A DNA stretch of 64,000 nt from JBBATK01 sp044228285 (lineage in GTDB: Bacteria > Bacteroidota > Ignavibacteria > Kapaibacteriales > NICIL-2), in assembly GCA_044228285.1 (NCBI GenBank), contig JBGAVD010000003.1, positions 434,001 through 498,000 on the forward strand, given 5' to 3'. Below the pieces are notes generated by a model. It made no database searches and was not told where the DNA came from. It saw nothing but the letters and a program-made list of their open reading frames with translations. The position numbers and the translations under genes are program-made. Each line of letters opens with the position of its first letter. The first letter of the stretch is position 1. This document shows positions 1 to 7,622 of this stretch, one piece after another.

Positions 1-1
1 T

Positions 2-1843
2 GTTGACTCCAACAAGAGATTCCGCTTCGGTGCCTTGCTTGGAGGTTCCGCGAACTTTCATGCTGCCAGTTTTGGCGCTCTCGCCGGTTTCCCTTCCTGT
101 TGTCCTCAATACACTTCTGGATCGGGCTTAGCACCAACTGTAGGAGTGTTTGCAGAGATTCCGTTGAGTTCCTCTGTGAGCCACATGATTCGGGCAACTC
201 TGTCGGATCTGGGCGCACAACTCACAGCATCGGAGAGCATCACAACCATTGTCAACAACCGACTAACCTTAGCACGCATTCAGCATAGCGTCAATGCCAC
301 AATCAAAGGCATTGGCATAGAGCCCGACATGCACTTTCGTCTTGGGTCGTCGTTGGGATTGTATGTGGGTTTGCGCTGCGAGTTCTCGTTGAAAGGAGAG
401 ATCTCACAGAAGGAAGAATTAGTCTCTCCTGAGGTTGGGACCTTTGAGAATGGCAGACGTATACGTAATGAAGTCCAAGGACAAATCTTCGCGCTCCAGC
501 CAATCGTTGCATCAGCAGTAGGTGGAATTCGTTGGGAGCTCCCAATGAATCGCGACGCATCAGTACTCCTAATACCTGAGCTCGCCGTTTCCTTTGGTAT
601 TAACACGATCACTGCAAGTGAAGAGTGGAGAGTGCACGGCGTACGCCTTTCGGCAAGCATCGCCTTCCAATCTCCACGTCCTCCCGCCACGAGCATCAAC
701 ACCGTTGATGCAAAGCCCTTAACAGCAGAGCTGAGCGTACTACCCTTTGATGGGCAGAATGAGTTGGTTGGACAGAGTATTCTCATTGAGGAGTCTGAGC
801 ACATCGAAGTACAGCCTTTGCTTCCATTTATCTTTTTCGACCAACAAAGCGAAGCCTTGCCTGCTCGATATGCTACAAGTACCGAGAAAAGCATAGACAG
901 CTTTGAAGTTGCTCATGCAATCCGATCTAACGCACTCTCATCCTACTATGGCATTCTGCAAATCGTCGGCAAGCGTCTTCGTCAGCACACAACAGAAGCA
1001 ATCACTCTGCAAGCCTGTGTTGATAGCTCCGAGCAGCGAAGTGCAGATTTGGCTAAGCGTAGAGCTGAGAACATTTCACGCTACTTGCAGCGAGTTTGGG
1101 GCATTGATAGAGGCCGTATACGTATCGAGATGAAGACAGCAACGCTGCTCAGTCCGGAAGCAGATGCGAATGCAGAGGCAGCGCAGAAGCGTCGTGTGGA
1201 ATTAGCCGCATCTCCGTTGATCTTAGCACCACTTCAGTATCGAGATACTACACGCAGCATCTCGCCGCGGTATCTGCGCTTACGTCCAGTTGCACGTGGA
1301 GGCGAGAAGGTTGACCGATGGGATATTCAGCTCACGCAACAGAACGAGTTGATTAAGTCGTTCACAGGCAATAACACGCTGCCCTTTAAGTTGACTGCTG
1401 ATTTGGTGGAGAGTCCATTCCAACTTCGTAGCGACTCCATTGCCGCCCTCCTAATCGTTAACGGCCGCAATGGCGGTGCTGCATCTTCTTCGCTAAAATT
1501 GGCAACGAATGTCATGAGCCTGAGCAGAAAGCGGATGGAAGGCATGAGCGATACGGTGCTTTTGCGTACCCAAGTGCTCATGCTCAAGCACTCATTGTTG
1601 GACTCATCAGAGTCTATGCAAGTCACTGTTTTGAAGGCACTCTATGATGCCGAAAGCACAGTGAGTATAACCGACTTCAGTTCAGCCTATGCAGTCAACA
1701 CCGCCTTGTTACAACAACGTCACAAATTCCTCCAAAACGCAACTCGCTTGTCCAGTCCAGCAACACCGCGCTATTCCAATACGTTTCCCGAAAGTCGACT
1801 CTACAATCGATCGGTTGAAATCACCATGCGAAGTCGGCGCTAA
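2..1843 (+). CDS. OmpA-family outer-membrane protein (5' end outside window)
   Basis: The frame is open from base 2, so the N-terminus and any signal peptide lie upstream of the window; the TTG at 35 is only an internal codon. The first 200 or so residues have the alternating polar/hydrophobic pattern of an outer-membrane beta-barrel. Around residues 320-395 (counted from position 35) is an OmpA-like peptidoglycan-binding domain, seen in RSADLAKRRAENISRYL and the closing QKRRVEL. About 190 further residues follow, ending in YNRSVEITMRSRR, which resembles the last strand of a second, degenerate OmpA-like unit. Known role of the family: non-covalent anchoring of the outer membrane to peptidoglycan. 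No cargo or ligand can be inferred. The next gene is convergent. Confidence 0.75.
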   Translation, partial: VDSNKRFRFGALLGGSANFHAASFGALAGFPSCCPQYTSGSGLAPTVGVFAEIPLSSSVSHMIRATLSDLGAQLTASESITTIVNNRLTLARIQHSVNATIKGIGIEPDMHFRLGSSLGLYVGLRCEFSLKGEISQKEELVSPEVGTFENGRRIRNEVQGQIFALQPIVASAVGGIRWELPMNRDASVLLIPELAVSFGINTITASEEWRVHGVRLSASIAFQSPRPPATSINTVDAKPLTAELSVLPFDGQNELVGQSILIEESEHIEVQPLLPFIFFDQQSEALPARYATSTEKSIDSFEVAHAIRSNALSSYYGILQIVGKRLRQHTTEAITLQACVDSSEQRSADLAKRRAENISRYLQRVWGIDRGRIRIEMKTATLLSPEADANAEAAQKRRVELAASPLILAPLQYRDTTRSISPRYLRLRPVARGGEKVDRWDIQLTQQNELIKSFTGNNTLPFKLTADLVESPFQLRSDSIAALLIVNGRNGGAASSSLKLATNVMSLSRKRMEGMSDTVLLRTQVLMLKHSLLDSSESMQVTVLKALYDAESTVSITDFSSAYAVNTALLQQRHKFLQNATRLSSPATPRYSNTFPESRLYNRSVEITMRSRR

Positions 1844-1859
1844 GCCAAACTCCATCGAG

Positions 1860-2639
1860 TTATAAGCCATCACGGCGAATCGCCTTGAGTGCTTCGCGAA
1901 CACTTAAGGGAGCAAGCTGATGGCGATCGAGAAAGTCTCGAACATAGTCTGCATCAGTGTACGAGTACTGTCGCAAAGCCCAACCTATTGCCTTTTGCAG
2001 GAAAAACTCTTTTGACTTCAGATGTGGTACAATGGCCCGTTCTAACAATTCAAGGTCTGTTGTCTTCTTGTAGCTTAACTGGAAGATGATCGCTGTACGG
2101 TTGAGCCACATATTGTCATCAGTTATCCATGACTTCACGCGCTTCAAGCGAGTCTCCGGATGCTGTTTGAAAAACGCTCCAACCGGATGCGAAGCAAGAA
2201 AATCAACGGTATCCCACCATGACTTGTGGACAATACAATACTCATACAAGTTGATGTCTTCTTCACGCGAGCGCTTCGCGCTTCGCTCCATTAGGTCCAT
2301 TGCACTGTGCTGCATCTCCCGCTGCGGAGCATCCCAGAGCTCTTTGACGACCGATTCGAGTTGCTCCGGACTTGGCAATCCAATATCCTTGACCAGCTCA
2401 CCTACCGCCCTGCGTCTATCTGGAGCTGGCACGCCGAAGAACTCATACTGATTTCGCATATATGCTTTTGCCCCGAGAGCGCGCTCAGGATCTGCCAGAC
2501 TTTGAAGCACATCATGAAGGCGCAATCCAAACTCTGATCGTAGTCCACCTGCCTTATCCCCTTTCATTGTGGAACGAAGGCTCTGAGAAACATTGCTGGG
2601 CTTTGAAGCCGTCGCAGCATCCTTTTTCTGTGTTTTCAT
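1860..2639 (-). CDS. DNA alkylation repair protein, AlkD-like HEAT-repeat glycosylase
   Basis: About 259 residues of predicted all-helical repeat protein with the AlkD-family core: MRNQYEFFGVPAPDRRRAV near the N-terminus, HKSWWDTVDFLASHPVG in the middle and MWLNRTAIIFQLSYKK after it. The WWD stretch corresponds to the Trp/Asp residues that hold the alkylated base in AlkD. Family role: excision of N3- and N7-alkylpurines from DNA without base flipping. A TTG further upstream (2705) would extend the frame, but the ATG at 2639 has AGAGGA just before it and is preferred. The extra 20 or so polar N-terminal residues (Lys/Ser/Thr-rich) are beyond the family core. It converges on the OmpA gene with a 16-bp gap and is probably monocistronic. 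Confidence 0.8.
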   Translation of the reverse strand: MKTQKKDAATASKPSNVSQSLRSTMKGDKAGGLRSEFGLRLHDVLQSLADPERALGAKAYMRNQYEFFGVPAPDRRRAVGELVKDIGLPSPEQLESVVKELWDAPQREMQHSAMDLMERSAKRSREEDINLYEYCIVHKSWWDTVDFLASHPVGAFFKQHPETRLKRVKSWITDDNMWLNRTAIIFQLSYKKTTDLELLERAIVPHLKSKEFFLQKAIGWALRQYSYTDADYVRDFLDRHQLAPLSVREALKAIRRDGL

Positions 2640-2782
2640 AGTATCCTCTGATGGTATGGGATGGAGATGTAGCTCCGTATTTGCGCCGCCGCTAGAGTTC
2701 TTCAATGTGAAGCCTTAGTCGCGAGCTTTGAATTATACACTTCTTGACAAAAATCATGTACTCATGGGTATACGCATTAAGA

Positions 2783-2790
2783 TAATTTTG
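2783..2790 (+). promoter_or_regulatory. possible Bacteroidota-type -7 element (TAATTTTG)
   Basis: TAATTTTG matches the TAnnTTTG consensus of Bacteroidota sigma-A promoters and lies about 84 bases before the HMA-domain gene. No convincing -33 TTTG sits at the right distance, so this is weak. Confidence 0.3.
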
Positions 2791-2873
2791 CACAGGCTCA
2801 AGGCAGCGCAGGAACATGCAGCTGCTGAGTAGTATTCACCTTTTTCATCCTTCTCATCAATATTCCATACACC

Positions 2874-3209
2874 ATGAAAACTTTCATTGCTCTGCTTGTA
2901 TTTGTACTAGGCGTTCAACTCAGCGCGCAAGTGAAGACCGACACCTTGCACGTTTCAGGGAACTGCGGTTCTTGTAAGAAGAAGATTGAGTCTCCTTTTA
3001 AACATGCTGAGGGAGTAGAAAGTGCATCGTGGGACAAAAAAGCGAAGCTGTTTGTTGTCCGCTACGATAGTGCTGTCATCACTCTGCAAAAAATCAAAGA
3101 GATGATCGTCGCGCAAGGATATGACACAGAAGACATGATCGCGTCTGAGGAAGTCTATAACAAGCTTCCAAAGTGCTGTCAATACCGTAGTGGTAGCCAC
3201 GATCACTAA
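2874..3209 (+). CDS. secreted heavy-metal-associated (HMA) domain protein
   Basis: A 111-residue protein with a clear signal peptide (residues 1-18, cleavage near LSAQ) followed by one ferredoxin-like HMA domain. The metal-binding CxxC is visible as GNCGSCKKKIE, Cys31 and Cys34. The C-terminus carries a second Cys-Cys pair and His residues (KCCQYRSGSHDH) that could also bind soft metals. The family binds Cu(I) or similar ions and passes them to transporters; here the signal peptide places it in the periplasm or outside. No P-type ATPase is adjacent, so the partner is unknown. Two hairpins, the second a good terminator, follow the stop codon. Confidence 0.85.
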   Translation: MKTFIALLVFVLGVQLSAQVKTDTLHVSGNCGSCKKKIESPFKHAEGVESASWDKKAKLFVVRYDSAVITLQKIKEMIVAQGYDTEDMIASEEVYNKLPKCCQYRSGSHDH

Positions 3210-3214
3210 TAAAC

Positions 3215-3283
3215 ACTGAGCCTTTTGTGCTGCTCAGTTCGATACATCTCATGCGCTGCGACAATCGTCCCAGCGCATTTTTT
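3215..3283 (+). terminator. tandem hairpins, the second an intrinsic terminator
   Basis: The first hairpin pairs ACTGAGC (3215-3221) with GCTCAGT (3232-3238). The second pairs ATGCGCTG (3251-3258) with CAGCGCAT (3271-3278), with an inner GAC/GTC pair, and runs into six T's (3278-3283). The orientation fits termination of the HMA gene. Confidence 0.75.
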
Positions 3284-3331
3284 ATGTCCTTCGTTGCCAA
3301 AACCGAATCTGCTCTGTTCACCCTGAAGCGT

Positions 3332-4552
3332 TTAACTCCCTGTGTCTTCATATCGTCGAAGAAACTCGTGCACTTGGCGCTGGAACTGTAGCAGCTCAGT
3401 ACTGTTCTTGCGTGTCGACCAGGTACGGAGACAGTGTAAGGCTTCCGAAACACTTGCCTTCGGACTCAGACTAGCTCCCAGTTGCATCAACTCAACTCTC
3501 TGCATGTTGTATTCTTGCTCAAAGAAATTCGGACATGCTACAATGGGCACTGCATGAGAAAGAGCCTGATAAATGGTGCCATTACCTCCATGACACAGCA
3601 GCACATCAACCTTGGGGAGAAGAAGGTTGTGATTGATAAAGCGTCGCGAACGAATATGCGGACCTTGCAGCAGTTCTGCATTGCGTCCGCTGACAATGAT
3701 GTTGAACTCAGCGCATCGTTCGTCGCAGAGCCACTGGAAGTGCTCAAGTTCTCCTGTACTTCCAAGCGACACCAGAATGTTCTTTTTGCTATCACTCAAC
3801 AACTCGCTCAGATCTGAATCTTCGTCTCGCTTGTGATAGAACAGCGGACCAACGATCATCGCATTGCTTGGCAATTGCTTTTGTGGAAAGAGCTCGGGAA
3901 GATCGCAAATGAGCGTGGTCTGCCCTTCCAGTTCATCAAGGAACGAACGACGTTTCGTCAAACCATACTTCGAGCGAAGAGTCGCAAATGGGCGATGAGC
4001 CAGTCGAAGGAGTACATGCTCGCCAAGCTGAGTTGCCGGTTTTCGTATCCAGTTTGGCAGAACACGAAACAGAGGAGCTAAGGGATGAATTGAGGGCAGA
4101 GGACGTGGCACGGCGTAGTACTTCGTCATGTAGCCATTCACAATTTTCACGCAAGGAACCTGACAATACTCGGCGGCCATATTCAGGGTCATCGACGCGT
4201 CGCCCATCACCATATCAGGTTCATATTGTTCTATCAATGCAATCTGCTGACGGAGTACTCTCTCGAGTTCTGCTTCACTCATCCAGCTGAAGTCGAAGCG
4301 TGTTGAGTACTCAAGAATGATATCCGCATCAGTATCATCGTAGTCGAAACACGGCCATTGATCAGCATGCAACCAAGAGGCATAGCGCTTTGAGTGTGCG
4401 AAGATGAATTCGATATCATCCCGACACCAACTAGCCAACTGCATGCAGCGTAGGTAGTGCGAAAGGAAGTCGAAGGGAAAAACGAGAACCCGAGGTTTCG
4501 ATCTACCGCGCGATGCTTTGCTTGTGAAGACCGCGTCGAAGAAAGAATTCAT
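3332..4552 (-). CDS. GT1-type glycosyltransferase, likely carotenoid glycosyltransferase
   Basis: 406 residues with the two-Rossmann (GT-B) layout of UDP-glycosyltransferases. The C-terminal half carries the donor-binding signature: ILVSLGSTGELEHF near residue 259 and CHGGNGTIYQAL at 320-331, followed by PIVACPNFFEQ. It is the last gene of a carotenoid operon and overlaps the lycopene cyclase gene by 50 bases, so attachment of a sugar to a carotenoid hydroxyl (as in CrtX) is the natural inference; the acceptor cannot be read from sequence. The N-terminal half, which recognises the acceptor, is not recognisably similar to any particular enzyme. No strong Shine-Dalgarno precedes the ATG; translational coupling with the upstream gene is likely. 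Confidence 0.75.
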   Translation of the reverse strand: MNSFFDAVFTSKASRGRSKPRVLVFPFDFLSHYLRCMQLASWCRDDIEFIFAHSKRYASWLHADQWPCFDYDDTDADIILEYSTRFDFSWMSEAELERVLRQQIALIEQYEPDMVMGDASMTLNMAAEYCQVPCVKIVNGYMTKYYAVPRPLPSIHPLAPLFRVLPNWIRKPATQLGEHVLLRLAHRPFATLRSKYGLTKRRSFLDELEGQTTLICDLPELFPQKQLPSNAMIVGPLFYHKRDEDSDLSELLSDSKKNILVSLGSTGELEHFQWLCDERCAEFNIIVSGRNAELLQGPHIRSRRFINHNLLLPKVDVLLCHGGNGTIYQALSHAVPIVACPNFFEQEYNMQRVELMQLGASLSPKASVSEALHCLRTWSTRKNSTELLQFQRQVHEFLRRYEDTGS

Positions 4553-5210
4553 AAAGAGAAGTATTGAGCAGGAGCATCAGCATACCGTAAAAGACATCTT
4601 CTACAGGTATCGTTCCTAAGCGTATTCCCAGATTGTGTGAGTTGTCATACCAAACCACCGGCTCATCCAAGAGCGTTCCAGTTAGTATTCCATTCACCAC
4701 AAAGAAAGGGATAAGAATCACAGCATAGGATCGAAGGAATGCGCCGAGCCACGCAGCTTTGCTGCGGGCGAGCATGAAGAGAAATCCACCGCAGAGAATA
4801 AAGGTGACCGATGTGTACAACCGAGTGGAGTAGAGCATTCCCAGCACAAAAAGCAGAACAACCAATGCCCAACTAATGACTTGTGTTGTGCGTGCAGATG
4901 GTGCTGGCGCACCAAGTTCATTCAAGCAGTGATACGTAAAAAGAGATGCATACGGAATACACACGAAGAAGAGGACTTCTTCCAGAGGTAAGTTTCCTAG
5001 TGAGACGCCAAGGAGATAGCGTTCGTTAAAGCCCCAAATAGCCCAATGGGTGTAGAGCATATCCCAGAGAACAAACAGTGCTGCGCTGATGGCACATGCG
5101 GGCCAAAAGGCAAACCAACGTCGCACGAATTGAAGACGCGGGTGGAAGCTTGCCAGGAACGGTACAAAGACAGACGCGAGGTTAATGAGAAGATAGGTGC
5201 TATGTCCCAT
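4503..5210 (-). CDS. crtYcd: lycopene beta-cyclase, fused CrtYc-CrtYd type
   Basis: A polytopic membrane protein of 235 residues with about six hydrophobic segments. The family's conserved acidic motif occurs twice, as expected for a fused c/d protein: LPLEEVLFF (PLEE at 75-78) and IPVEDVFYG (PVED at 202-205). Family role: cyclisation of the ends of lycopene to give beta-carotene in the membrane. An in-frame TTG at 5219 overlaps the crtZ stop, but the ATG at 5210 is preceded by TTGAGG and is preferred. The gene lies directly after crtZ and overlaps the glycosyltransferase gene downstream. Fused CrtYcd proteins are characteristic of Bacteroidota and some archaea, in contrast to the flavin-type CrtY of Proteobacteria. 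Confidence 0.85.
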   Translation of the reverse strand: MGHSTYLLINLASVFVPFLASFHPRLQFVRRWFAFWPACAISAALFVLWDMLYTHWAIWGFNERYLLGVSLGNLPLEEVLFFVCIPYASLFTYHCLNELGAPAPSARTTQVISWALVVLLFVLGMLYSTRLYTSVTFILCGGFLFMLARSKAAWLGAFLRSYAVILIPFFVVNGILTGTLLDEPVVWYDNSHNLGIRLGTIPVEDVFYGMLMLLLNTSLYEFFLRRGLHKQSIAR

Positions 5211-5215
5211 GTGCC

Positions 5216-5719
5216 TCAAGCTTGCGGAGGTAAGGAAGTTATGCGATCATTCAGCGAATTGTTTGCTGCTTCATGGTAGTACTTAATTGGAACCCACAAC
5301 ATGCCGAAGCACTCACCATCTTCCTTGGTCAAATGTTTGTGGTGCATCTTGTGTGCGCGCCTGATTGCACGGAAGTACACCGTGTTTGCGTTGCGCAGCC
5401 AACGAAATCGTTGGTGAATGAAGACGTCGTGAATAAGGAAGTAGGCGAAACCGTAGAGGGTAATGCCCAGGCCCAGCCAGAAGTATGGAAGATCGAAACC
5501 TTGAGCGACACCAGTACCAAGGAGTAAGATACCAGGAGTGGCAAATATCACGAAGAAGGCATCATTGCGTTCAAAGAATCCCTGCTCACCTTTTGTATGA
5601 TGGTCTTCATGAAGAAACCAAAGTGGGCCGTGCATGAGAAAGCGATGTGCCAACCAAGCAACGCACTCCATTGCTGCAAAAGCAGCTAAGAGATAAAGCG
5701 TATTACTGAGAATTGTCAT
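5216..5719 (-). CDS. crtZ: beta-carotene 3-hydroxylase
   Basis: 167 residues, a typical length for CrtZ, belonging to the fatty-acid-hydroxylase fold of membrane di-iron enzymes. All histidine clusters are present: HRFLMH (25-30), HEDHH (37-41), HDVFIHQRF (97 onward) and HKMHHKH (123-129), between hydrophobic segments. Known reaction: O2-dependent hydroxylation of the beta-ionone ring at C3, turning beta-carotene into zeaxanthin through cryptoxanthin. Its start codon overlaps the stop of the SRPBCC gene upstream (ATGA), indicating translational coupling. Its position beside a CrtYcd cyclase supports zeaxanthin-type products. Confidence 0.9.
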   Translation of the reverse strand: MTILSNTLYLLAAFAAMECVAWLAHRFLMHGPLWFLHEDHHTKGEQGFFERNDAFFVIFATPGILLLGTGVAQGFDLPYFWLGLGITLYGFAYFLIHDVFIHQRFRWLRNANTVYFRAIRRAHKMHHKHLTKEDGECFGMLWVPIKYYHEAANNSLNDRITSLPPQA

Positions 5720-6198
5720 AGAGAGTTAAAGCGTTGCTCCAATGCTTTGGAGCGATATGAAAAAATGTCTTCAATCTGCTTGCGCACAAACAGTTGGTGT
5801 ACAATTCTGCCGAGTAGTCCGAAGGGCAGTCGGTATTTCAGCTCGTCGATCATTTCCACGCCTCCAGATACCGCGCGGAAACGATGCGTGTGTATCCATT
5901 CGGCGTAGGGACCTTTGAGCTGAATGTCTGTAAAAACATTCGGTGCTTGCACATTTGTGATCTTCGTGACCCAGGTGAGTGGGATACCAAGAACAGGACT
6001 TACTTTATAACAGATCAACATGCCTTCGCGGGTGATACCTTCTTCAAAACCAGACAGTATGCGAAAGTTCATGTGAGGCGGAGTGATCTTCTCCAGATTC
6101 ATGGGTGAACTGAAGAAGCTCCAGGCTTCATCGAGCGAGATGCGCAAAAGTTGCTTTGTCTGCAACTCATAGTATGGTGATGTGGGTTGTGCTTCCAT
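5716..6198 (-). CDS. SRPBCC (START/polyketide-cyclase-like) family protein
   Basis: 160 residues of the SRPBCC fold, a helix-grip barrel with a deep hydrophobic pocket. Visible family traits are the N-terminal strand ELQTKQLLRISLDEAWSFF, the following SPMNLEKITPP, and the C-terminal long helix (RIVHQLFVRKQIEDIF). No signal peptide or membrane segment. Such proteins bind hydrophobic small molecules and sometimes catalyse reactions on them. Its place between the phytoene synthase and beta-carotene hydroxylase genes, with a 4-bp overlap into crtZ, suggests a job with a carotenoid or precursor, but no specific function has been shown that I can name. A 60-bp gap separates it from the gene upstream. 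Confidence 0.75.
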   Translation of the reverse strand: MEAQPTSPYYELQTKQLLRISLDEAWSFFSSPMNLEKITPPHMNFRILSGFEEGITREGMLICYKVSPVLGIPLTWVTKITNVQAPNVFTDIQLKGPYAEWIHTHRFRAVSGGVEMIDELKYRLPFGLLGRIVHQLFVRKQIEDIFSYRSKALEQRFNSL

Positions 6199-6258
6199 GA
6201 TATGCTTCTAAAGTCAGATTGACGATTAGTATACTGTGCGCATTGTCGTACGGACCAA

Positions 6259-6783
6259 CTAATCAGAGGCGGTCACCCGTTTGCGCTCTGAGTCGGTACA
6301 ACACTCGCTCGACTTCATGAAATTGACAATACGCTGCAGAAGATCCTTATCACTGAGCTTGATTCTTTGGGCATCGACAAACTGAAGCAGACATTTTTTG
6401 TCTTCCTCAATATGGTCTTTATATCCTAATAAGGATGGCGATTTTACCTGTACCGCAAAGCGCAAGAACCGTAGCTCTACATTGTGTGGTGCAAGGGCAA
6501 TAGCACGTTCCAATTTCTCCTTGCCGCGCCGAAAGTACTTCAGCTTGTTATAGGGGTTATACGAAAACTGCGCCTGGAGCATATCTGCCATACCGCGATA
6601 ACCGAAGTGTAGAGGATGTTGCTCTGTCAGCGTCTCAACCATATCGGAGAATTCATCTGCTGCGTCGGATGATTTCGCTGCTTCGTGGAACTTTGCTCGC
6701 AACTGCTCGAGACTGACTTGTGCCGATTGCGAGTGAAGTTGCACGAATCCCGTACAGATCAACACTAGCACCAAGATTTTCAT
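6259..6783 (-). CDS. unknown secreted protein in the carotenoid operon
   Basis: From the ATG at 6783 the product has about 174 residues and begins with a signal peptide (MKILVLVLICTGFVQLHSQS). The start overlaps the crtB stop (ATGA), so it is translationally coupled to phytoene synthase; an in-frame start at 6840 would run inside crtB and lose the signal peptide. The mature part looks mainly helical: an Asp/Glu-rich N-terminal region, a central GYRGMADMLQAQFSYNPYNK stretch and a C-terminal helix ending near SSECC. The pattern of short helices (KEKLERAIALAPHNVELRFL) resembles a TPR-like pair. I do not recognise a family. The context suggests an envelope protein linked to carotenoid production or placement. 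Confidence 0.7.
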   Translation of the reverse strand: MKILVLVLICTGFVQLHSQSAQVSLEQLRAKFHEAAKSSDAADEFSDMVETLTEQHPLHFGYRGMADMLQAQFSYNPYNKLKYFRRGKEKLERAIALAPHNVELRFLRFAVQVKSPSLLGYKDHIEEDKKCLLQFVDAQRIKLSDKDLLQRIVNFMKSSECCTDSERKRVTASD

Positions 6784-7622
6784 AACCAGTTCAGATAATG
6801 TCTGACTAAACACTGTACCAGAATACGCATTTTTTGCCAATCTGCTATGCGAATACGTCGGTTCATGAGCTCCTCAGCTGGAACCTTTCGCACTTTCCGG
6901 TAGAGCTCATAGTAGTAGCTATACGCCAGATAAACGCCAAATCGGGCATCTTTGGGCAGTTTCAAGACTCCTTTGAAGGCTGATGCGAAGTCGGAAGCGA
7001 TGTCTTTCTCGATCTCACGCTTCGCTTCCTCGTCGAAGCGGGCAATGTCCAAGCCAGGGAAATAGCTTCGGTCGAGTTCCATGGCGTCTTCCCGTATGTC
7101 ACGCAGAAAATTGATCTTCTGGAAGGCAGCGCCCAAACTCATGGCTGCCGGACGAAGCTCATTATACAGCTCATCATTGCGCTCACAGAACACTTTCAGG
7201 CACATCAGGCCAACAACTTCAGCAGATCCTAGTATGTATCGCTTGTAGTCATCCGCTGAGTAGTCCACGGGTTGCAGATCCATTTCCATGCTCTGCAAAA
7301 AGGTGTCGATCAGTTCTTGTGGTATCTGATACTGACGAACAGTTTTCTGAAAGCTATTGAGGATAGGATTCAGGCTTATACCTTGATCGATCGCCTTGGC
7401 TGTGTCCGCAATGAAAGAACGAAGGAGATCTTCCTTATCATAATCATGAAAGGTGTCAACGATCTCGTCGGCGAATCGAACAAAGCCATATATATTGAAA
7501 ATGGCTTCGCGGAAACGCTTGTCAAGAAAGCGAATACCGAGCGAGAACGAGGTGCTGTACCGCAGCGTTGTCATTCTGCTGGTATCGTATGAAATATCAT
7601 CAAAGAGTTCTTTAGTGGCCAT
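6780..7622 (-). CDS. crtB: phytoene synthase
   Basis: 280 residues, trans-isoprenyl diphosphate synthase fold of the squalene/phytoene synthase family. Both aspartate-rich motifs that hold Mg2+ and diphosphate are present: FADEIVDTFHD (DEIVD at 52-56) and NFLRDIREDAMELDRSYFP (DIRED at 175-179), with YILGSAEVVGLM between them. Reaction: head-to-head condensation of two geranylgeranyl diphosphates to phytoene, the first committed carotenoid step. The start overlaps the end of crtI by 11 bases and its stop overlaps the next gene, as in many crtI-crtB operons. No GGPP synthase gene is in the window. Confidence 0.93.
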   Translation of the reverse strand: MATKELFDDISYDTSRMTTLRYSTSFSLGIRFLDKRFREAIFNIYGFVRFADEIVDTFHDYDKEDLLRSFIADTAKAIDQGISLNPILNSFQKTVRQYQIPQELIDTFLQSMEMDLQPVDYSADDYKRYILGSAEVVGLMCLKVFCERNDELYNELRPAAMSLGAAFQKINFLRDIREDAMELDRSYFPGLDIARFDEEAKREIEKDIASDFASAFKGVLKLPKDARFGVYLAYSYYYELYRKVRKVPAEELMNRRIRIADWQKMRILVQCLVRHYLNWL

